Shown here: positions 47,801 through 61,032 of the stretch, one piece after another
Layout: every line of letters begins with the position of its first letter
How positions within the stretch are numbered: position 1 is the first letter of the stretch
Assembly: GCA_958496175.1 (NCBI GenBank)
Contig: OY292276.1
Location: forward strand, 24,694,001-24,758,000
From: Sisyra terminalis
Taxonomy: Eukaryota > Arthropoda > Insecta > Neuroptera > Sisyridae
DNA length: 64,000 nucleotides
Direction: 5' to 3'
Translations under genes and position numbers: made by a program
The notes under the pieces: generated by a model
Seen by the model: only the letters and a program-made list of their open reading frames with translations
Database searches by the model: none
What the model was told of the DNA's origin: nothing

Positions 47801-50800
47801 ATGAACAGGTTTTCCAATATCAAGATAGTGAAAAGACATAAATATTTTCACATTTTAAATTCAATGACAACTCAGCTTGGATTATGTAAAAAAAACTACA
47901 AAATGAATAGTCAGGATAATTTATCAAAAGTCCTTGTATAGTTAGTTGTTTCGGATGTAAAAAAAGTTATTACATAAAATTTTTTCGATAGTTTCTCCCT
48001 CTCAATAGGCAAATACGATTTCATTCTTTCTATTCAAGACATTATTATTTAGAGTTTTCCGGCTTGAAGTATTTGGAAATATGAATTTTTTACAAATAAA
48101 ATTCTTTCCGTTTTAATAATAAATTGATGTTTTTCAGTTTGAATTCGAAGTAGATATATATATATGAATAATATGACTAGCTTTTATGATGTTTTTCTTC
48201 GAAATTTGAATAAATTCAAACAATTTTTTTGTTAATATAAACATAATTACCATTCTCTTGAATACGATTTATGAACTTCAAATATTGATAACATTGGTAA
48301 TATTTAGAATGAGTTCAGACGCAATAAAATGAAAAGGTCAGCATTATTCGCAAAAACAAAAATAAAAGAAGAATAAAACTTTATTTGTTGAAAATTTATC
48401 AGAGAAATCAAAAATTTAATCCTTTTTTGATTTGCACATTCAAAATTTATACCTAATTTAAAAGATATTTGGATGCGTTCTTGAAATGAGATTGAAATTG
48501 TATCAAATTCGTGATTTGGAAGCTTGAAATATTTCGAAAATAAAATTTGCGTAGAAAGAAATGTTTTGCGTCATTAAAAGACTGAAATCTTTTATATATA
48601 TTACAATAATATTATTATTATAGTTTAATTCAATGTTTTGTGAAAGTATAATACTATTTAAATAAAACATTTTCATGCATTTGAGATAAATGTTTCTCTA
48701 AATTTAAACAAAACAGAATAACAATTTGAAACCTAAGTTTAAAAAACATGTAAATTTCAACCTCAAGATCAAATATATAATTTTTTGAATTAAGGGGATT
48801 TTCTCGTGTGACGGGCTATTTGTGGACCAAAAGATAAAACTTTGAATTTATTGTCATATATTTGTACTTATTTTAAACGTATATAAATTGTTTAGCGTGA
48901 AACGTTTTTAGAGTAAAACGTGAATTATAGCGATGGTAAAATCGATAGTAAGATTCAGTTTATGAATTTAATTTTTACCTATTAGTGCATTTTATTAATA
49001 CAAGTACTGTTCTAAAAATCTTTTTTTTTAGAAATTTAATAAATCCTTTTATTAAAAATATCATTTCTGTCTATCATTGTCTCAACTTTGAACCAACTGA
49101 TTGTTGTCATTTGTCTCAACTGTCATTTCAACTTCATTCAATTGTCAATTTTTGCCATTTATGTGTTGGCTGTGAATGTTTCACGGGTTACTATAAGTTA
49201 AAATTAACTACTATTTGAGACATAAAGTATACTAAACATGCTAAGTACTTCAACAAGTACTTAAAATTGGCTTACTTTTACATGCGGTTTTGAGGGTAGG
49301 CAACAATATTTTTTTTTTAAAGAAAAATACTTAATTAAAAAAGAAATACTTCGTGGTTTTTAAATATAAGGACAGGTTCATGCGTTGTCATCGAGAGTAA
49401 GCAGGTGTACCGAAATTCAAAAATTTCGAAATTCGAAAAACTTCAAAAATCATACGCTACGCCATTGAGAAGTATTTACGTTATTGTACCGTAAGTTTGG
49501 CTGAAAACATTTTAACTACTTTTATATTGGTATTTCAATATTTTCTCCATATTTAAGTTAATTTTTTCCATTCAAAAAAAAAATATATTTTATCAAACAT
49601 AGTTAACACAGTAACTCTCGAATATTCCAGTGGGGTTATTCGATTTGCGGATTATCCGAGCATGAGTTTCTTTTTAATTATATGCATTATGCATATGTTT
49701 ATTATTATGTTTACTAATACGCATTATGTATTTTTGTACATGTGGCATTTGCCACAACACGGTTCTGAATTGTTGACACTTTATTAGAGTACATAGAGCA
49801 ATTAGAATTTGAGCATAACTCCACAATAACTTTCAGAAAAATTCGTAATTATATTTATTAAAAACCATTTAAAATTTCCTGCAAACGATTTTTTAATAGT
49901 AATAAGTATTTAACATCTAACAATAACTGTCTGTCTTTGAAATGACTAAAATTTTGATCCTAGAAATAGATATAGATTTATAGTTTCGATTATCCGTATT
50001 TTTTGATTATCTGTGCCGTCTTTTCCCACTATAAGCCCGGATAATCGGAAGTTAACTGTTGTGTCGTTAATGTCTTGAATAAAAAAAACTTCCTTTATGT
50101 CGTCAATAGTTAATATAATTTTGGATTAAGTAATGGTAACAAAGGCATATTTTTTTTAAATGAAAAAAATAATTTTTTGAAAAAATAATTTTTGAATCAG
50201 TTGTACGGGCATTTCTTTTTTGCGTATCATTCACTGAACAATAAGTCATAAAAAAGTAATCAAAATAAAACATTCTGATTTTTATTTTCCGAATATTTTT
50301 ATTAAATTTAAATAAGAATACCGTTATTCAATCTAATCACACATAAATTATATTTATTTTGTTTTAAAAATGCTCGTTTCCAAAATAAAATAATATTCGA
50401 TAAGAAAAATACAAATTTTATTTTATTTTTTGTTTTCGTAGCTATTCAATTGAACTAAAAAAAATGATTTGATTAACTACTGAGAAGGGGCTCAAATATA
50501 TGCTGCTTGTATTATATTTTTCAATATCTCGGTTTATGCATATCCAATCTAAAGCCATAAATCATTATTTGTGGTGGATGTGTCCTGCAAATATCAACCT
50601 ACCACGGTCTGATTTTGTAATTAAATTATGATTTATTGACATTTTTATGCGACAGATAACATTTTTCTTCATGAGAAATGTTTACCTTGCACTAATTAAT
50701 ATTGAACAGGGTCTTATCTGCTTACAATGACCAAAATTTTAAAATAGAAAATATAAAATTGCCCATAAAGCTTGACTATTGAGTTTGCTTTTATTGAGAG

Positions 50801-52665
50801 AAATTACGATGGAACGTTATTTTATTTTGCTCACTCATGGTCGCTTTTTCCTCAATAAGAGTTTTATCTAATCAAAGGTGTGACGACCACCTTACTGTGC
50901 ATACAATGTGTTTGTAACTATAAAGCTCTGCATATATCTGTGTATGGGAAATGTCGTGACTTGTCCATTAAAACCGATCATGTCGAGGATATTTCCCGTT
51001 TAGAACTTGCAAAGTAATGTAATTAACTTTGTCGCTGAATAGAACTCTTTGCTGACTTCACCTTCAGCTAATATTAATGGATTTTTTATTTCCAATTAAA
51101 CGGATGAGCTAATGCAACGTATTTTTCTCAAAGCGATTACTATCGAATATCATAAAAAATCTGAGTGGAATTCAATATTGAATATGATGAAATTGTATTT
51201 TTTTTAGAATAGATGATATAATTATAAACAATCAATTATATTATAAAGAAGCAAAATCAAAAATTGATTACAGTAGGATTAGTTTAAAAATTATTATACG
51301 GACGCTCGCTTCACGGAAATTCGGTATTAAGGACATAGTTAATTAAGTATCAAAATTTCGGTATACGGATAAAATATTCACAATTATGGATAATTTATGT
51401 ATATTTTTTCTGTTTTGCTTACATATTTTGTGAGGAATCCCAAAAACAAAATAATAAAAAAGATTTTTAGTATGTACGTAAATAGTTTGGGCTTTGTTTT
51501 GTTATACGGAGAATCTCAAATAGTTATCAAACGTTCTTACGAATTAGTATTTGATGTTATGCGGTATAGTGCAATGTGAATTTATTTACAAATTATATTT
51601 AGTATGAATCTATAGCAAAATTGAATTCTATTACAGGTATTTTTACAAGCTGGAACACATCTACCACTTTCCAATAGGATCTCATAGTAATAGCGGTTTC
51701 GTTAAATGATTTTCGATTTTCGTCTATGAGGAACGTATCCTGTTCGTAATCATGGGGATTATTGTAACTATTAAGCAGGATTTCAAATCATGTAAGCAAT
51801 AAAAAAGCACTGTTTTTTTAATATTTCAATAGCTTAAAATAAAATGGAAGCCATTTAAAAGTTATGGGTAGTTTAAGAAGAAAAACTTTAAAAGTAAAGT
51901 TAAAAAATATTTAAATTTTTAAATTTGATTTATGCTTCGTGTAATATTACATTTCGTACAACGACGAACAAATGTTTTTTTTTTGGTAATAAAATCATTA
52001 TATATTTTAACGGTTTGGTTATCTCATGTAAGAATTGTCACATTTATGTTCAAAGAATTAACAAATGTGACTCGTAAATCATAATTGTTATGGTTGCTAC
52101 TTGCAAGAAAATTTTTGACTTAATTAACTAATAAAATTGTAATGAGACGTCTAGCAATATTTCTTTAATAGCGAAGTAATACCTATGTATAATTCGGTCG
52201 ATTATTTTTAGGGGTGTTAATAAAACAAAAAACGAGATTTAGGTGTGTTTTTTATATTCAAAATTAAATTTAATTATTTATCAATTTAAAGTTTTGTCGC
52301 TATACTGTAAGTACGAGTAAGTATTGTTAATACCTTATTATTTTACTATGGTTTATTGGAATATTAGACAATATTAACAAAGATGGACATTTCAATGAGA
52401 ATTTAACGAAAACATTGATCCTTTTACCAGTGCAGCTATATCAGTTTAAATGTTTTAGTAGCCAAAGGAAGTAAATTTTAGAATAATTTATCCTTCATTT
52501 AACTTCTATGTTTAGATTTTATTGATTTCATTGATAAAAAGGTATTTCAAATGTTAAGAACTACCGAGCACTGATCTCATTCTAAAACCCAAGTCTCGTA
52601 ATTTAGAATACTTATGTAAAATATATCTTTCAATATTCTCTCCAATACCAAAACAACGACGTAAC
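44840..52665. other. long non-coding stretch, probably old repeat DNA
   Basis: Nothing can be assigned with confidence. 44990-45140 (GCCGCTAAACCGATTTTGAT then GAAATTTTTATGTG, AGGTGGCGCTATGG) has the feel of an interspersed TE. 46010-46080 contains repeated AAGTATTAATATAA words in both orientations. The minus-strand 96-codon ORF at 47219-47509 matches nothing I know. Confidence 0.35.
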
Positions 52666-53382
52666 CAGAGTTGTCAGAAAAAAAAATCTTAGTGATTCTG
52701 AAGTAACTTAGATACTTAAGATACTAAAGTCTCAGTTCCTTTATTTTTTGATAAAAAGTAACTAGTATTGTAACTAGTAAAGTAATTATTGTATTGCGGA
52801 ATATTTTTTTTCAATTGACAATTTTTTGGAACTTTTTGGTACTTGGTTGATCGACTAAGATTAATTGTCTCTTTGACTGTTAAGACATGCATTTCGTATC
52901 TTTTCTTCCCTTTAGATTTTATTGTATGCAATTTTTATCGTTTTTGAAGAACTCAAAATTATCGAATTAGAAGTTTAAACAACTTATGTGGACTTAATAA
53001 AGATTTATGCACTTGTATAAACATTGAAAATGTTTTTAGTAACAAATTTGCGTTATTACCCAGTAAAAAAAGAAAAATATACAATGGCAGATTTTTATTC
53101 CTTCGGACATTTGTATAATCACTTTAATAGAAATATCAGAATGATACATACTTTTTAATCTTTTACAAGCTAACAAGCCATTTTAATCATAAAATGTCTT
53201 TAGTATAACTTTGAAGTTACTTATTAGCCAATAAATGGCCATCGAGGGTCTATAGGTTCAAAAACGGCATTATTTTTCGGTCTTCCCAATATAAACGATT
53301 ATTATTTTAAAACATCAAATAATATATGGATTTAAAGAAATGTTTTATGGGTCGCATGCGGCCCGTGGATTGAACAGCTCTA
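52666..53382 (-). mobile_element. hAT-like element, decayed, containing copy 3 of the 16.9 kb repeat
   Basis: Left end CAGAGTTGTCAG and right end CTGTTCAATCCACGGGCC (inverse of 53362-53382, preceded by TAGAG) are hAT-style and imperfectly inverted. 52666-52790 is the inverse of 29360-29486 (GTTCCTTTATTTTTTG, AGATACTT and AGTAACTT words). 52810-53290 is homologous to 16900-17480 and 30290-30720 (AAAATTATCGAATTAGAAG, TTTGCGTTATTACCCAG). No ORF and no clear target duplication. Confidence 0.5.
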
Positions 53383-56300
53383 GGTTATAAAGTGAAGTCT
53401 CTAGGTTATTAAATGAATTGACACCAAAAACATAGCAATACCTACTTACTTTGCATTCCAAAGAAATAAATAGCTTACCTTTCTTTCCGTTATTTTTATG
53501 GTATATGTATTAAGTATAAGGTATAGCTCTGTGAAGTTAAGAGAGGAAACATTTTTCTTGATGCGAAAAAAATGAAATGTTTGAAATGGGTAGGAGGTTG
53601 AATATTAAACGTGATACGATTTAGCGAAATCCTATTACTCAACAAGAGTTAATCTTCAAAAGATTTAAATATTAATTTTAATTGCAGTCGACTGCCTAAT
53701 TTATAAGCAATTATAATAAGGTATTATATAATTTTTAAATTGTTGAATTTTTAGTATTTTCAGTAAGAAGTCCATTTGTAGAGTTTTTTAACAATATACA
53801 GCTATAACAATATGATAATAATAACAATTTTGAAAACGATTCTAAAAGAAATTCAGTGAAGCACTATTAGTACTATAAAACAGTATAATATTAAACTTAT
53901 TCCGTAGAAAAAGTTTCGTAAAAGTAGGTAAATAAATTTAAAGAAAAAAACTCTGTATTCTCATAATAAAAATCTGTAACCACTACTGACGCGAATATAG
54001 CAGTAAAAAGCCTTACCCACATTTATTATTAATTGCATTTTTTACCCACTTTACTCATTTGTACTGGATTATTTGGATTATGAATTTAAATCACATTTGC
54101 ATCGGAATGTAGCACTTTTAGCATAAAAAAATGATTACATGAATTTGAAATTACAAATCGGTTAAAATTTTTCGTTTCATTAAAACCATTCCTCTATAAT
54201 ATTTATGTACTTACCGCCTCTATTATTAATATCAAATGGCGGTTTTTAACAAATTAAATGCCTCAGTAATACATTTAATATAATATTACACACAATATAT
54301 TTTAAATTAATTCAAATAATAAAATGATTTACAATTAACTGGCAAATCTATTATTCATATTGAAATTAACTCGAAATTATTTAATAAAGTAATTTATGTT
54401 TAATAGTTTCGCGGTTTTATCGGTTGAGATATAATTAAATTTATTGCCCCCAGCAAGCCATTCGTTCTTTCGTGAAATGCGAAAGAATTGCAACCAATCA
54501 ATTTGATGTGATCGAATCTAATTACATTAAAACAGAAAAATATTTTAATAAATAAGATTGTAAAAACTGCAATATCAGAGGTAATATTTTTTTCTTGTTT
54601 GGATTATGTAATTTCATGATTTTCATTGATGGTTGTGATTTGATTAGATTTGTAGTCATTGAACAAAATAATTAGCATAATTAATTTTATGTTCATTCAT
54701 CCTTATTTCTTCACTTTAGTGGACAATGGGTATAAATAGTGTCAACTACCATTTACATAAATATTGAAATCGTTTCCCTTTCCAATTGAATTTCACCAAA
54801 ATATCGGTAAATTTAATAATTGTTATGAATTTATTGGTTTAATTTCGATGTTAAGAGTCAAAAGCATGTGCGACTCGGTGTAACATTATGTTAATTAAAT
54901 TAGAAATTTGTGGTTTTGAATAATACCTAATAAACTGAGGAATTTAATTATGGGGGAGTAACCCGCGAATTTTTTAACGATTGGCTCGTAAATTAATAAT
55001 AATAAAGTTTGCGAACTCAGGATGAGAACAAAGCGCTCATTATTGTTTCAGTATTTGAAAAGTCTCTCACTTATTAGACTTGGAAATGAGATTGTCGACG
55101 AAGCTGTAAAATAAATCTCGCTATATAAAATGGCGTTAATGTTTATATTATCATGGAGGATGAGAAATTGCATTTGGTGCCATAAAATATTCAAAGCAAT
55201 TGCAATAAAAAACACCAGTTTGGATTTCTTTTTGTCAAGATGCAATTTATTGAAAGTTTATAATTTTTTGAGGAAAACTCAACGCCTATATTATAGCATG
55301 CAATGATTATTGAATATTTTTTGATGGGGCTTTTGTTTGCTAAGCAAACTTGAGGAGCTTACGTTTTGTGTTAAATTCGTTAATAAACACGAAATGTTTT
55401 GAATTTTTGCTGAGCGAATATTAGTGTTAGATTTATGTGGGATTGTCTATTTGTTCAACATGAATGAATATCGGACGTGAAAGCGTGATGTTTTATTCGA
55501 TTCAATGTGTAACATTTGAAACATTTTCGCGGAAAACCAACCGCCAATGTGGTCGTATTTGAACGACATTTTCTTCGAACTGAACTGAGCGAATGCAAAT
55601 ACACACAAATAATGATTTTTCTAAGCAAATTGTATTTTCAAATTGGATTTGATAAAAACACTATCCCATTGAGTTGACACCCTTGTACGCTCACGCTCAC
55701 GTTGTAAATTTTTCGCTTGCTAAAATATAAAATAAACTGAATTTCCTAAAAGAATATTTCTATTTTCCAGTTGTTCGATCTGATGAAATTGTTTCATTAC
55801 TTCTTTATAAACAATAAAAAAAACGTTGATAGCATAAAAAGAAGATAATATATAGCGATGTTCCTATATATAAACATATTTTATGACTAATTCAAAACAC
55901 ATACACTATAGACATTACATATTATACATCTTATACGTCTTATACGTTTTATACATTATATTTTGGTTTGAAACTTTGCTGAAATATTTTATTTTATTTG
56001 AAGTAATAACTTGAGCGTTTCATTTTTTAAGTACTTATACAAGAAACCAAACAAAAATAAAATGTTTGTGAAGAAAAAAATTCAACTTTTTCTTCGTAAT
56101 TTCAAGAAATGTACTAAATTCGTAAAATTTGACTTAGAGCGCATGCACCGTAATAGACTTATGAGGTTTCTACGCGCTTTGTTGCTCCATTTTTCCAGCT
56201 TTTATAGTTTTGGGATTTTGGCGTTCATAATATTAATAAATGCTTTGTCGCCGAGTGATCATTTATGTTGCTAATGTAAGTTTGAGACAGGTTTCTCTCC

Positions 56301-56479
56301 ATAAAGTTGACTCCATCGACTTAAAACTACTTGGTTTGAAGCCTGAAGGACTAATAATGCAAAAAGGAATACAACGTGTCGAATGTATTACTATTATCTA
56401 ATTCGTAAAGCTTTGGACTCTGAAGTGTTGGGAGAGAAATTTATATATATAGAAGCTTTTCTTCTCTTGTGGGGGCAAC
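53383..56479. other. non-coding, nothing recognised
   Basis: Small structures only: TTCTTTCG/CGAAAGAA hairpin at about 54464-54486 and a short TTATACGTC-type tandem run at 55920-55955. The ORF at 56011-56274 (Lys/Phe-rich, 87 codons) has no recognised homology. Confidence 0.4.
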
Positions 56480-56575
56480 TGAAGCAATCGAAGCAAGTAA
56501 AATGCAAGCGCTTATTTGTGTAGGCTGGCGCTTATCGGCACTTAATTGCCAGTTGTCGTTTTTAATAACAATAAA
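56480..56575 (+). repeat. interspersed repeat, inverted partner of 61845-61950
   Basis: CAACTGAAGCAATCGAAGCA, then GCAAGCGCTTATTTGTGTAG, then GCTGGCGCTTATCGGCACTT and AATTGCCA. The reverse complement of 61870-61950 reads nearly the same. Confidence 0.7.
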
Positions 56576-57639
56576 AACTGTGCTTACGCAGACGGTGGTT
56601 CGTACGCCGTACTAAATTTTTCGTATTTCTATCCGTATGCGGAATAAAGTCTATTCATATATACATATCAATGTGATATAACTTTATGCCCGTTATGTTT
56701 GGTTAAAATGATTGATATATCTCTAATGGTTCGTGTTAATATTCCTTGACTTAAACATAGTGACTATAAGGAAAATTAAGTTATCACCAATATAAAAAGT
56801 CATTGTAGTACAGCAGGTTCAAAGTCTAAGCCGTTCCAATTTACTTCACATACCTTGCAATCGTGATTATTGGGTACACACTTAATAGGATACACAAATA
56901 TTTTTTTTCTAGTTGGTGATGTTCAAAATAACTTTTAGAGCGAAGCTTTTTTTGTTAGGGGGCACGACGATAGTTAACCGAGGAAAAGTGTTACCTGTGA
57001 TAAGCTTTAAGATCGAGATCGTCATCAGACTGAGTAGAAATGGTATATCTATATTATGCAAGAAAGTAACAACTCAAAGAAGGATCTCGAATGCTCTCGA
57101 TTCTTGACATCTGTTACGATTCTTCAACTTTGTATCTGAAATTGAACTTCATTGGATCGTGCACAAATCACTGAGATGTAGTTTAGAGTGAATTTGGTCA
57201 TAAATTTATCAAAAATATATTGAATGTCATCGAATTTCCGTTATCCTAATTATTTCTATTACCTTCTATTACCTATCTTCTATTACCTAGCCAAATAAGT
57301 TGGAACTGTTACAAATGCCCATATGGCAACCATTCAACGTCGACTAAGAGAGAAGAAAAAATATTTTGTAGAAATAAGCTATGGAAAGGGAACGAAGACT
57401 TGACAAATTATGGTGAAATAACAATTTAAATTTAAAATTAAGTTTATAAAGGTAATGGCGCACGTTCCTTATAGTCTACAGATCAGTGGTACAAACACTG
57501 TATACTATAAAGCGATACTGTATAAAACTTAGGAAAAATGCAGAATAATAGTACTAGATTTTCAATAACTATTGGAAATATTTGTTTAGCTACGTGTGAA
57601 ATGGAAATTAGTGTTGAAATAGTTGTACTTATTTACATT
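56576..57639. other. non-coding, nothing recognised
   Basis: A short TTCTATTACCT tandem run lies at about 57256-57292. The ORF at 56913-57107 shows no recognised homology. Confidence 0.4.
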
Positions 57640-57990
57640 TGACCAAATCAAAAACTTGAGAACTTTATTTATTTTATTCACAATCGACTTTAATATTCAG
57701 TACTCAGGATATATTCAAGATCAGCTCTACTTGAACATCATTGACACGAAATTTCACTAATTTTATCTGGTGACTTCAATATTAATTTTGACAAATCTGA
57801 GACCTTCAAAAATTTGCTTTTGAAAATATTTAACTTAAGAATGATCAATAGCTAATCAGAATCTACAAAAAAACTATGGTACCACCATTGATTCTTGAAA
57901 TTCGTAGATAAAATAGAAACATATGGATTTTCGTTTCGTATTTCCGTTTTCACAAACCGATAATATCGATGATTGACATTGATTTGCCAC
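57640..57990 (+). pseudogene. remnant of a mobile-element endonuclease-like domain
   Basis: With frame changes the plus strand reads ILSGDFNI-style sequence (LVTSILILTN / SGDFNINFDKSETFKN, about 57768-57815), then LKIFNLRMINS, SEST and YGTTIDS (about 57820-57895). GDFN...NLRMIN...ST...GTTIDA is the pattern I know from endonuclease-like domains of insect mobile elements, including Helitron-linked ones. It is heavily decayed and no flanking domains were seen, so the class is unsure. Confidence 0.4.
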
Positions 57991-58520
57991 CAGTTGAAAT
58001 ATATTTGAAAATATATTGAAAATAATGTTTTTCAAATGAAATTTCGTTTCTTTAACTATTAGACTTTATTAAAAAAAACATAGGGGATTATTTAAGAGCT
58101 TCACTCTTGTGGGTGACACATGACACCTCTTATTATTTTATTAGTAGAAATATTTTCTATTTAGAAGAATTCTGCAAAGATTAAATTTTTTTTTCAAAGT
58201 GCATTTTAATACTTTTCAAAGCAATTGGGTTTAGTTTTGCCGATTTTCTTCGATTTCTAATTCCTTGGAGAATAAGCTTTAAACCACATGTAAAACTAAT
58301 AAGACTAAATAATATTTCCAAACGATAGTACACATGATCGAATTCAAATGACCAAATTGGACATAATTTTTTCTCTGTTACCCTAATTTAAGAATTCCAG
58401 AAGGAACAAAGTTAGGATACCAGATTTTTTTCAGTAACGTAGATACTGTTGTCTCTATATTACATAAAGCAAAATAATACTTTTAGGTTTTCAATTTCAT
58501 AGTTGAGCGAAGTTTTTTAG

Positions 58521-58811
58521 GTTTTCAATTGCTTTTTTGGGGGTAATTTTACCGAAACGGCTTTAGGTAGGAAATATAAAGTTCTTAAACGGTTCACGGG
58601 TGTTCCTATGGTAGAACTATACTTTCCCGAAGGGAGAGAAATTAAAATAACACAACCATTTATTATTTCAAATTTACTCACCCTAATAGTTTCAGGGTGT
58701 TTGGGTTCGTGGCCGATTGTAGAAAATGGTTGGGAAGCTTTTACGTTGGTAAGTAGTTTTCCTTTTCAATTTACAGCATTACTTGCTAGTATTTCATTTG
58801 ATATTGAGTAA
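58521..58811 (+). CDS. exon-like open frame of unknown function
   Basis: After an acceptor-like GTTTTTTAG a frame opens at 58521 and runs 96 codons to TAA at 58809. It encodes VFNCFFGGNFTETALGRKYK, then VLKRFTGVPMVELYFPEGRE, then a hydrophobic ITQPFIISNLLTLIVSGCLG. A strong donor, TTG|GTAAGT at 58749, would make it a 228-bp phase 0-0 internal exon. Residue content looks protein-like, but I recognise no family and found no partner exons. It could also be a chance ORF or a TE scrap. The acceptor region carries a direct repeat of TTTTAGGTTTTCAATT (about 58485 and 58517). Confidence 0.3.
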   Translation, partial: VFNCFFGGNFTETALGRKYKVLKRFTGVPMVELYFPEGREIKITQPFIISNLLTLIVSGCLGSWPIVENGWEAFTLVSSFPFQFTALLASISFDIE

Positions 58812-60170
58812 AAAAGAATAACTAGGGGATGAAAAAAATTGTTTAGAGAGACACATAGGTGGTTTGTATAAATAACCAACTAGGCCATAAAACGCTGATG
58901 CTCAATCCCTGTTATTTTCGGGGGGCTACAAGCGTGCGTCTCTTCAGCTGGATTTTTCAACCCTAATGCAGCCGGTTTGTGCGGCAGAGACGCCAATACC
59001 CTTGGGGGTTGCACTTCCGTGTTTTTACTGATCATGAATATTGATAACAGCCGATAATGGAATGTACACAGCCCGAAAAAATGTTTTTTTCTTGCGCTTT
59101 CGAAAAAAGAGTATTACACGTCACACATTATGTCCCATCATTACCGACCAACCCTCACAGCTCAGTCACCACTGTCATCGTTGTATCAACCCACCACAGA
59201 TGCACTACATCAAATTCACATTTAGATTGAAAAATGTCAATCTAAATCTGGAAAAGTGACTCAAATATTGATCATTTTCACCGACTCTAATTTCCATAAA
59301 CGCAATTTTTGGATTGCAAGTAATAGACAATGCGAATGCTTTGGGGAAAAGAAAATCTCATTGCAAAAACAAAAATCGAAATCAAATGAAAAAAAAAAAA
59401 AATATTTTAACAGGAAAGGGCGGAAGTTGCATCGAAATTGTGTAAATAACGAGACACCACTTTTTTATTTATTTAGCACTGAGCTTTTAAGCTCTAAACG
59501 TGGGAAAATTATTAATAAAGATTCATTTATAAATTGTAAGTTAATTAATAAAGTTCATTAACAAAAACTACATAAGCAAATGTTGCATCTATACTTGTAA
59601 GTTGAAATTTGGAATGAATAACTTTTGATTGAGTTTGGTGTACAATAGAATATATGTAATCATTATGTCTTGTATAATAATGTAAAATTTATTTCTTGAA
59701 GAGTCCCTTTGAAATATGTAATACTATAAAATTTTCATGCGATAGATTTTTTTTTTGGTTAAATCGTTGTTCGATTTTAATAATTCTAATAAAAATTCAA
59801 AATCGTCGTCGATGCAACGAACCGATTTTGTCTTTACGGCCATTAGAGCTTAAACTTCGAGCATTGTAAATATGAGAATATTTTAAATGTCACAGAAAAT
59901 TACATTCGAACTGAATATCGTTAAGCTTTCGTGCGTTATTTTGAAGTTGTTGAAAGCGGAACCTATATATATCGAATGCGAGCTAGACAAAGATAAAAAC
60001 TAGCTAAGGTCAATGGAAAGTAAGCCATGTGTGAGCTTTCCATTGCATTTTCCCAAGTTTAATGTTATACTATTTGTTTTTATGTTGTGACTCTTTTCAC
60101 TGTGTTTAGTTTATAGTGATCCCAGTTGTTCTGTTTGTGTTCCCAAAGGTGAGCAGGGATTTCGAGTGCC
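58812..60170. other. non-coding; a GC-richer patch and a hairpin
   Basis: 58920-59020 is GC-richer (GTGCGTCTCTTCAGCTGGAT, GTGCGGCAGAGACGCCAATA) with no ORF I can assign. CAATGGAAAG (60011-60020) and CTTTCCATTG (60036-60045) form a perfect 10-bp stem. Confidence 0.4.
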
Positions 60171-60407
60171 TTGGTGTTCAAATGTGTTTACAACATACTC
60201 AGGACATTCAAAAAAATCTATGACATCTTTCGGCAAAAGAACCGCCGGAGTCGGACCGGAGACAATTCAAATGTGACCGAATATTTATGTGCAATTTACC
60301 TGGTCTTGAGCAAATTTAACTCAGAAATGGATTTTACGACTAGGATCAACGACGAGAAATGGCACGATTTCTTGGATTTTTTCCAAAATATCCTCTATCA
60401 GTTTTGA
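60171..60407 (+). CDS. small ORF of unknown function (78 codons), weak
   Basis: Encodes a charged peptide (KKIYDIFRQKNRRSRTGDNS, VTEYLCAIYLVLSKFNSEMD, WHDFLDFFQNILYQF). The patch at 59950-60410 is less AT-rich than its surroundings and a TATATATA lies at about 59968. No homology is recognised, no introns are evident, and chance is not excluded. Confidence 0.2.
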   Translation: MVFKCVYNILRTFKKIYDIFRQKNRRSRTGDNSNVTEYLCAIYLVLSKFNSEMDFTTRINDEKWHDFLDFFQNILYQF

Positions 60408-61032
60408 AATATATTATTCCATTTCAAATTGCGATGAAAAGTTAGAAAAATATCGTAAAAAAAAACTTTAAGTTTTATTTGACAAAAGCAATTTCACAAA
60501 AAGAAAAAAGCATACTAAAATATCATTCTTTTTCTTCAACAGTTCTAAAGCTTAATATTTATATATACAATATATATAGTTAATTTTTTTGTTTTTTGCA
60601 TTATATAGTTGGTGGTAATACTTTTGATTATTGAAACTAAGAAAAATCTAATTATGTTGAAATTGATAGGGTATTTTCATTAACTTTTGTTAAATAATTG
60701 TAATCTAGTAACTGTTAAGTACGTAAAGTAGTATATACTAATTACCTATATTTTATTATCCGACTAAAGTCATTAGGTGCAAAATGTCTAAAGTATATTT
60801 ATTAAAAGAAACTTCTAGTAGCTAAATCCTGGTTTAATTTCAACCCATTATCCTTTACAGACTTCGATAGGCATTGGTTAGTTAAGAAGAAATCCATCTA
60901 TTTTATATCCACATAAAATTACACGCTTTGTCAAACTTTTGTTAACTTAAAAACATTCTTATTGATATTTAAGAAATTTTATACTAAGGTACTAATTGTA
61001 TCACTGATCTCCACAAGATTAACTTATTAATT
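60408..61032. other. non-coding, nothing recognised
   Basis: AT-rich, no feature. Confidence 0.5.
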
